Of a stretch of DNA of 64,000 nucleotides, positions 58,802-64,000 are shown in pieces. Each line of letters begins with the position of its first letter. Position 1 is the first letter of the stretch. The DNA comes from Novosphingobium sp. JCM 18896 (GTDB lineage Bacteria > Pseudomonadota > Alphaproteobacteria > Sphingomonadales > Sphingomonadaceae): assembly GCF_025938095.1 (NCBI RefSeq), contig NZ_JAPCZF010000003.1, positions 248,001-312,000 of the forward strand. Direction: 5' to 3'. A program made the translations under genes and the position numbers. The notes below the pieces were generated by a model. It did not search any database and was not told the DNA's origin. It worked only from the letters and a program-made list of their open reading frames with translations.

Positions 58802-59764
58802 ATGACGAAGTTCGGATACAAGCTGATGACGGAGGAGCACGGGCCCAAGGCGCTCGTGGCCAATGCGATCCTTGCGGAGCAGGCGGGGTTCGATTTCGTC
58901 TCGGCTTCCGACCACTTCCATCCCTGGCTCGAAGCCCAGGGGCATTCGCCCTTCGTCTGGTCTGTACTCGGCGCGATCGCGCATGCCACGGAGACGATCG
59001 GTATCACCACCGGCCTGACCTGCCCGATCATCCGCTATCATCCTGCGATCGTCGCGCAGGCTGCGGCAACGGTCGCGCTGCTCAGCGATAACCGTTTCAC
59101 CCTGGCGGTGGGTGCCGGCGAGCGGCTGAACGAGCACGTTACCGGTGCGGTCTGGCCGCCCGTGCCCGAGCGGCATGCCATGCTGGGCGAGGCCGTCGAT
59201 ATCTTTCGCCAGCTCTGGCAAGGCGGGGTAAGCACCTATGCCGGTGCCTATTTCACGCTCGATCACGCCCAGCTCTACGATGCCCCCGAAAAGCCGATCC
59301 CGGTGGTGCTGGGCGTCAGCGGGCCGGAATCGGTCGAACTCGCGGTCGAGATCGCCGACGGCATCATGACCACTTCGCCCGTGGCGGAGCTTGTCGACGG
59401 CTTCCGCAAGAGCGGCAAGGAAGGCCCCGCCTATGCCGAGGTGGCGTTGGCCTATTCCGCGACCGAGGAGGAAGGCCGCCGGATCGCCCACGAACGCTTT
59501 CGCTTCTCGGCCTTCGACTGGTCGGTCAACAGCGAATTGCCGACCGTCGCGGGCTTCGAGGCCGCGACCAAGCATATCAGGCCCGAAGACCTCGCCGAGA
59601 CGATCTCCGCGGGGCCCGACCCGGAAGTCCATCTCAAGGCGATCCGCAAATATCTCGATGCCGGCTTCGATCACATCGTCCTGACGGGCATCGGTGACGA
59701 TCAGCAGGGCTTCACGCGCTTCTTCGCGGAGGAACTGCTGCCTGAACTGAAGCGCGGAGGTTGA
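58802..59764 (+). CDS. F420-dependent-type LLM oxidoreductase (TIGR03557 group)
   Basis: 320-residue luciferase-like oxidoreductase close to F420-dependent glucose-6-phosphate dehydrogenase relatives. Diagnostic blocks: MTKFGYKLMTEEHGPKALVA at the start, SDHFHPWLEAQGHSPFVWSV (about residues 39-58), TCPIIRYHPAIVAQAAAT (about 74-91) and VGAGERLNEHVTG (about 103-115). Sphingomonads are not known for F420, so FMN use is also possible. The gene follows the MFS gene after 80 nt and may be separately transcribed. Confidence 0.9.
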   Translation: MTKFGYKLMTEEHGPKALVANAILAEQAGFDFVSASDHFHPWLEAQGHSPFVWSVLGAIAHATETIGITTGLTCPIIRYHPAIVAQAAATVALLSDNRFTLAVGAGERLNEHVTGAVWPPVPERHAMLGEAVDIFRQLWQGGVSTYAGAYFTLDHAQLYDAPEKPIPVVLGVSGPESVELAVEIADGIMTTSPVAELVDGFRKSGKEGPAYAEVALAYSATEEEGRRIAHERFRFSAFDWSVNSELPTVAGFEAATKHIRPEDLAETISAGPDPEVHLKAIRKYLDAGFDHIVLTGIGDDQQGFTRFFAEELLPELKRGG

Positions 59765-59780
59765 ACGCAACGCGCGCCTT

Positions 59781-59805
59781 GGAACCGCTGCCGCGCGCTC
59801 GCGTT
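59781..59805 (+). promoter_or_regulatory. EcfG-type promoter, exact consensus, for DUF6894-crp
   Basis: GGAAC (59781-59785), 16 nt, CGTT (59802-59805), 30 nt before the ATG at 59836. Confidence 0.8.
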
Positions 59806-59835
59806 CGCTCATCGCCAGGACGCAAAGGGACTGGA

Positions 59836-60090
59836 ATGCCTCGCTTCTTTTTTCACGTGCACAATGGCGACGGTGAGACGCGCGATGACGAAGGTCTCGA
59901 TCTGCCCGACCAAGCCAATGCCCGCGACGTAGCGATCGACAGCATCCGTTCGATCATCGCCGAAGAGGCACGGCAAGGCATGATCGACCTGCAGGGCCGC
60001 ATCGACATTACCGAGGGCGAGGATGCGCTGCTGCAGGTCGCGTTCATCGAGGCTTTCGATCTGCGGCTGCCCGAGGGCGATGGCGCATGA
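59836..60090 (+). CDS. DUF6894-type small protein
   Basis: 84-residue protein with the pattern MPRFFFHVHNGDGETRDDEG and AARDVAIDSIRSIIAEEARQG-like helix that marks the alphaproteobacterial DUF6894 group; function unknown. It ends LQVAFIEAFDLRLPEGDGA. ATG 59836 begins the conserved segment. An exact EcfG promoter lies 30 nt upstream. The stop overlaps the following Crp-family ATG by 4 nt, so the two are co-translated stress genes. Confidence 0.85.
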   Translation: MPRFFFHVHNGDGETRDDEGLDLPDQANARDVAIDSIRSIIAEEARQGMIDLQGRIDITEGEDALLQVAFIEAFDLRLPEGDGA

Positions 60091-60806
60091 TCGACAGCCT
60101 GCTGCTCAAGCTGCGCAAGCGCGACGTCGTGTCCCCCGCGGAGGAACAGGCGCTGCGCGATATCATCAACGAGGTCGAGGACATCCCCGCGCGCAAGACG
60201 GTCGTCCGGCGCGGTGAGCCGCTCAACCGCTCGATCCTGCTGATCGAGGGTCTGATGTGCCGCCACAAGGATCTGCGCGACGGCGGGCGCCAGATCACCG
60301 CACTGCACGTTACCGGCGATTTCCTCGACCTTCACGGCTTCACGTTGAAGCAGCTCGATCATGACGTGATGGCGCTCTCGCCCTGCCGCGTCGCCTATGC
60401 CCGGCACGACCTGCTGACGCGGCTGACCGAGGTCCATCCGCATTTGACGCGGCTCTTGTGGTTCTCGACCAATCTCGACGCGGCGATGCACCGAGAATGG
60501 GAACTGTCATTGGGCCAACGTACGGGCGCTGCGCGCGCCGCGCACCTGTTCTGCGAGGTCTATACGCGACTGCAGATCGTCGGGCGGCTCGACGATCAGG
60601 CCTATGCGCTGCCGATGAACCAGAGCGAACTCGGCGAATGCCTGGGCCTGACCGTGGTGCACACCAATCGCGTGCTGCGCGAACTGCGCGAGCTCGGCTT
60701 CGTCCAGTTCAGCCGCGGGCGCGTGGTGATCGAAAATATCGAGGGGCTCAAGGCCTACGCCGAATTCGACCCGACCTATCTCTATCTCGACGCGGTACCG
60801 CGCTAG
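60087..60806 (+). CDS. Crp/Fnr family transcriptional regulator
   Basis: 239-residue regulator with a cyclic-nucleotide-binding-like domain (about residues 25-140; RKTVVRRGEPLNRSILLIEG, VTGDFLDLHGFTLKQLDHDV) and a C-terminal winged HTH (about 150-230; ALPMNQSELGECLGLTVVHT, then RELRELGFVQFSRGRVVIEN). It resembles the Crp-type regulators often paired with DUF6894-like genes. It lacks FNR cysteines. Expression from the EcfG promoter upstream of the DUF6894 gene is inferred. It converges with the anti-sigma-like gene 4 nt away. Confidence 0.9.
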   Translation: MIDSLLLKLRKRDVVSPAEEQALRDIINEVEDIPARKTVVRRGEPLNRSILLIEGLMCRHKDLRDGGRQITALHVTGDFLDLHGFTLKQLDHDVMALSPCRVAYARHDLLTRLTEVHPHLTRLLWFSTNLDAAMHREWELSLGQRTGAARAAHLFCEVYTRLQIVGRLDDQAYALPMNQSELGECLGLTVVHTNRVLRELRELGFVQFSRGRVVIENIEGLKAYAEFDPTYLYLDAVPR

Positions 60807-60810
60807 GCGG

Positions 60811-61473
60811 TCAGTAGGGGGCGGGCCCCGGCATCGACGCGCCCGAGCCGGAAATGCCGAAGCCCGGCGCCGGTCCGCCGCGCGGCATCGCTCCGGTTGC
60901 GCCATGCGGATCGGCTGGGCCAACCAATTCGCGCTCGCTCGGCTTGTCGACCGGCGCTATCGGCGGGCTGCTCTCGATCGCGAATTCGGGCGTGGCTTCG
61001 ACCTTCAGGGGCACGCCATCGGAGGGCATGATCTCGGGCTCGAGATGCTTGTGTCCAGTCCTGGGCGCGGGTTTTGCCGGCTTGCGCACGACGGGTGCGG
61101 GTGCGGCAGGGGCCTCGCTGGCTTTCGCGAGGCGGACCTCGACCGAACCCGTCACGACCTTGACGGCCTGGGCCGGACGGTCGGCAGGCAGTGGCGCGCC
61201 GGGCCCGAGATCGGCCAGGTCGACGACGTGGACCAGCAGCGCGCCGATGACGCATGCCGCTGCGGCGGCACCGATCGCGCGCGGCAGCCACAGCTTCGTG
61301 CGCGCTCGGCGCGGTGCCGCTGGCGTTTCCGCTTGCGGTGAATCCAAAGGTTGTTGCTGCGGCAGCGCGGTGACGTTGCGCACGATCCGCGCCGCGAGAT
61401 CGGCGGGAACTTCGGGAGGTGTCAGCTCGCCCAGGTTTCGAATCAGGTCGCCGTCGCGATCCGGCTCGTCCAT
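60811..61473 (-). CDS. Putative membrane anti-sigma factor
   Basis: 220-residue protein with one membrane helix (about residues 64-84; AIGAAAAACVIGALLVHVVD). The cytoplasmic N-terminus (residues 1-60; LIRNLGELTPPEVPADLAAR) could hold the sigma factor; the C-terminal ~130 residues are periplasmic and Pro/Ala-rich. There is no HxxxCxxC zinc motif. It overlaps the ECF sigma gene by 1 nt (TGATG), the common arrangement of sigma/anti-sigma pairs. Function is inferred from that position and topology. Confidence 0.7.
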   Translation of the reverse strand: MDEPDRDGDLIRNLGELTPPEVPADLAARIVRNVTALPQQQPLDSPQAETPAAPRRARTKLWLPRAIGAAAAACVIGALLVHVVDLADLGPGAPLPADRPAQAVKVVTGSVEVRLAKASEAPAAPAPVVRKPAKPAPRTGHKHLEPEIMPSDGVPLKVEATPEFAIESSPPIAPVDKPSERELVGPADPHGATGAMPRGGPAPGFGISGSGASMPGPAPY

Positions 61474-62138
61474 CACGCAAGCAATTCCAGGTCGTCGCTG
61501 CGTACGCCGCGCGCTTCCAGCAGCTCGCGCAGGCTGCGCCTTGCCCTGAACAACAGCGATTCCATGGCCTTCAGATTGAGCTCCAGCACTTGTGCGGCCA
61601 GTATGTTGCTCAAACCTTCGAAATAGCAAAGCACAATCGCTGCACGGTGGCGTCCGGGCAATGAAGCGAGTGCATCCTCAACCGTGTCGTTGAGCCGCCG
61701 CATCGCCAGCGCGCGCTCGGGGCCGGGGGCGTCGTCTACCAGATCGGGCAGGGTATCGGTGGTGACCACGCGGAACTGGCGCAGCCGGTCGAGGCAGCGG
61801 TTGACCACGACGCGGTGCAGCCAGGCGGGCAGGCCACCGCCGTGCGCGCGCCATTGCGGCGCGGTCTGCCAGAGCTTGGCGAAGGCTTCCTGGACGATGT
61901 CCTCGGCCTCGGCGGTATGGCTCAGCATGCGGCGACCGACGCGATAGAGCTGCGGCGTGTAGCGTTCGACGATGATGGTGAAGGCTGCGACGTCGCCCTG
62001 CGCGACGCGGGCCATCAATGCCGTGTCGTCATCGGCCGCGCAGGCTTCGCGGGCGCGGTGGAGCGGCAGGGCCGGCTCGGCATAGAGACCGGCCGTTTCC
62101 GTCACTGGTTCGAATTCGTGGCGCTCTTCAAATGTCAC
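61473..62138 (-). CDS. ECF RNA polymerase sigma factor
   Basis: 221-residue ECF sigma factor. Sigma2: TIIVERYTPQLYRVGRRMLS and AEDIVQEAFAKLWQTAPQW (about residues 55-95); sigma4: LPGRHRAAIVLCYFEGLSNI and LNLKAMESLLFRARRSLREL (about 160-210). The N-terminal ~40 residues before sigma2 are variable. GTG 62138 was chosen with GGGG just upstream; a longer frame begins at 62249. Co-transcribed with the anti-sigma-like gene. Target promoters unknown; the divergent autotransporter gene is a possible target. Confidence 0.87.
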   Translation of the reverse strand: MTFEERHEFEPVTETAGLYAEPALPLHRAREACAADDDTALMARVAQGDVAAFTIIVERYTPQLYRVGRRMLSHTAEAEDIVQEAFAKLWQTAPQWRAHGGGLPAWLHRVVVNRCLDRLRQFRVVTTDTLPDLVDDAPGPERALAMRRLNDTVEDALASLPGRHRAAIVLCYFEGLSNILAAQVLELNLKAMESLLFRARRSLRELLEARGVRSDDLELLA

Positions 62139-62416
62139 ACGGACCCCGATGCCGCGGGACGCTACGTGGCGTCCTCTGTCGTCGGGCCTTGCGCTAGGCC
62201 GTGGCTGCTGAACGGCAGATTTATGTTCACCTCTGCACGAGCGCCGCAAAATTTTTTGCTGGTGCAGCGAAGGGTGGGGCCGGTCGCCCCGTTAAGCGCC
62301 CCGTGAGTTTCGCAATGTCGCCTCGCCGGCGCGATCAACGCCGACCCCCTGTCTCCGGCGGTCGCGGCCTTGCGGAGCTCCGCTCCATTTCTCTTCGATC
62401 AGGACGCCCTTTGCCG

Positions 62417-64000
62417 ATGCGCAGCTTCTCGACGACTTCCTGCCTCGCTGCGCTTGCCGCCGCTCTCGTGACCTCTCCCGCGCTGGCGGACACCTCGGTC
62501 AGCACCTCGACCACCACGCCGCTCAAGACCGCTAGCGCGGGTGACGTGACGGTCACGGCCGACGGCACGATCTCGGTCGCATCGGGCACTGCGGTGGCGG
62601 TGGACAGCAACAACAAGGTCAGCAACGCGGGCAACCTCAAGGTCGCGGGCGCCAACGGCGCCGCTGCGATCACTGCCGCGGCGGGTACGAGCACGACGAT
62701 CACTAATTCGGGCACGATCGCCGTGACCGAGGACTTCGTTCCCGCCGATGCCGACAGCAACGGTATCGCCGATGGCCCGATCGCCTCGGCCAGCAACCGC
62801 TACGGCATCCGCACGCTGCCCGGTGGCACGGTCACGGGCAATGTCGTCAATTCGGGCTCGATCACGGTCGAAGGTCTGAACTCGGGCGGCATCGTGCTCG
62901 ATTCGGCGCTGCAGGGCTCGCTGACCAGCAGCGGCACGGTGCGCGTGATCGGCGACAACAGCGTGGGCATCAAGACCGGTGCGGTCAGCGGCAACGTGCT
63001 GATCAGCGCAGGCACGATTACCGCGATCGGCGAGGGTGCGACCGCGCTCGCGGTCAATGGCGACGTCGGCGGCACGGTGACGATCCAGGGCACCGTCCAG
63101 CAGGCGGTCTCCTACACCAACGACAACAGCACCACGACCACGCTGGCACGCGGCGACCTGCGCGTCGGTGCGCCGGCGGCGGTGATCTCGGGCAATGTCG
63201 CGGGCGGCGTGATCGTCGGCGTACCGCCGACCACCTCGACCACCAACACCGACGTCGATGGTGACGGCATCGCCGACAGCTCGGAAGGCACTGGTTCGCT
63301 GATCTCCTACGGCAACGGTCCGGCATTGCTGATCGGCGGCGCCAGCCCGATCACGATCGCTCCGGTTACCGGCTATACCGGCGGCTATTCGCTGGTCATC
63401 GACGGTTCGGCGACGGGCAATGCCTATTTTACCTCGACCGACGCCTATGGCGTGGTGATCGGCGGCAAGGGCGGGACAGTGAACCTGCCCGGCGGCATCG
63501 CGGTCAACGGCACGATCGCCGCCAACACGGTCGATGCGACCGCGACGGCGCTGTTGATCAACGAGGGCGCCACCGTCGGCAAGCTCGTCAACAGTGGCGC
63601 GATCACCGCCGCGATCACCTCGCCCGGCGACGGCGCGGTCTATGGCGTGCGTGACCTGTCGGGCACGCTGACCACGATCGAGAACACCGGATCGATCTCG
63701 GTCGGCGGTACCAGCGAGGACGTCCGCCGCGCGATCGACCTGTCGGCCAACACCACGGGCGTGACGATCAGCCAGTCGATCAATTCCACCGATGCCGCGA
63801 CGCGTGCTTCGGTCGAGAAGGACGGCACGGTCGACACCACGGTCTACACCCAGATCCGAGGCGACATCGTTACGGGTTCGGGCAACGACACGCTCTCGGC
63901 CAGCGACGGCCAGATCGTCGGCAACACCTATTTCAACGCCGGCGACGACAAGCTCGTCCTGTCCGATCGCGCGCTCTACTCGGGCAAGGTGTTCTTCGGC
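62417..64000 (+). CDS. Autotransporter-like surface protein (partial, continues beyond window)
   Basis: At least 528 residues; C-terminus outside the window. A signal peptide (MRSFSTTSCLAALAAALVTS through ALA) precedes a Gly/Ser/Thr-rich repetitive region with recurring strand patterns such as NSGTIAVTEDF, NSGSITVEG, NSGAITAAI and NTGSISVGG, typical of beta-helix passengers. An Asp-rich DVDGDGIADSSEG and ADADSNGIADG look like Ca-binding or spacer motifs. A C-terminal barrel is expected but not visible. ATG 62417 has AGGAC 10 nt upstream. Divergent from the ECF sigma pair across 278 nt that show no other gene. Confidence 0.88.
   Translation, partial: MRSFSTTSCLAALAAALVTSPALADTSVSTSTTTPLKTASAGDVTVTADGTISVASGTAVAVDSNNKVSNAGNLKVAGANGAAAITAAAGTSTTITNSGTIAVTEDFVPADADSNGIADGPIASASNRYGIRTLPGGTVTGNVVNSGSITVEGLNSGGIVLDSALQGSLTSSGTVRVIGDNSVGIKTGAVSGNVLISAGTITAIGEGATALAVNGDVGGTVTIQGTVQQAVSYTNDNSTTTTLARGDLRVGAPAAVISGNVAGGVIVGVPPTTSTTNTDVDGDGIADSSEGTGSLISYGNGPALLIGGASPITIAPVTGYTGGYSLVIDGSATGNAYFTSTDAYGVVIGGKGGTVNLPGGIAVNGTIAANTVDATATALLINEGATVGKLVNSGAITAAITSPGDGAVYGVRDLSGTLTTIENTGSISVGGTSEDVRRAIDLSANTTGVTISQSINSTDAATRASVEKDGTVDTTVYTQIRGDIVTGSGNDTLSASDGQIVGNTYFNAGDDKLVLSDRALYSGKVFFG

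Overview
The window is GC-rich, gene-dense bacterial DNA from an alphaproteobacterium, most probably a sphingomonad (Novosphingobium/Sphingobium-like). The evidence is a complete PhyR-NepR-EcfG general stress response (GSR) core with HWE-type histidine kinases, a UPF0262 protein beside dnaB, sphingomonad-style TonB receptor and autotransporter genes, and many SDR, VOC and luciferase-like enzymes. I see no tRNA, rRNA, CRISPR array, insertion sequence or prophage.

Layout. 0-3 kb: hydantoinase/oxoprolinase pair (hyuA cut by the window edge, hyuB) with a palindromic repeat between the subunits. 3-12.9 kb: housekeeping and miscellaneous genes (aminotransferase, dnaB, UPF0262, GH25-like protein, cytidine deaminase, nitroreductase, AIM24-like protein, AraC regulator). 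13-15 kb: an overlapping NTF2-like/SDR/NTF2-like cassette. 15-20.3 kb: GSR core (phyR, CHASE-HWE kinase, nepR, ecfG), superoxide dismutase and a GlsB/YeaQ-type membrane protein. 20.5-23.1 kb: a GGDEF-EAL protein. 23.3-30.2 kb: accessory metabolic cluster (two VOC proteins, sulfotransferase, DUF1214-like protein, two SDRs, TetR, luciferase-like oxidoreductase). 30.4-43.5 kb: stress island (second EcfG-type sigma factor, response regulators, small membrane proteins, GT4/GH130 glycan module, GAF-PAS-HWE kinase, GSP26-like flavoprotein, UdgX/hemerythrin/radical SAM operon, topoisomerase IB). 43.6-44.3 kb: Crp-family regulator. 44.3-58.7 kb: catabolic region (FMN oxidase, RraA, 2-hydroxyacid dehydrogenase, luciferase-like monooxygenase, SMP-30, Baeyer-Villiger monooxygenase, Rieske oxygenase, TetR, TonB receptor, hydrolase, MFS transporter). 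58.8-64 kb: F420-type oxidoreductase, DUF6894 plus Crp cassette, ECF sigma/anti-sigma pair, and the start of a large autotransporter-like protein.

The most striking signal is regulatory. Seven exact matches to the EcfG-type promoter (GGAAC, 16-17 nt, CGTT) were found by eye. Five lie 30-50 nt upstream of protein-coding genes (glsB-like, a small charged protein, GSP26-like flavoprotein plus kinase, a Crp regulator, DUF6894 plus Crp). One drives a candidate small RNA opposite phyR, and one lies inside a palindrome upstream of phyR. Near-matches precede phyR, nepR-ecfG, the CHASE kinase, the second sigma factor and hemerythrin. The candidate small RNA would start at the base of a hairpin whose 25-nt loop is very C-rich, an architecture resembling GsrN of Caulobacter. 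All functions are read from sequence motifs; no database search was run.
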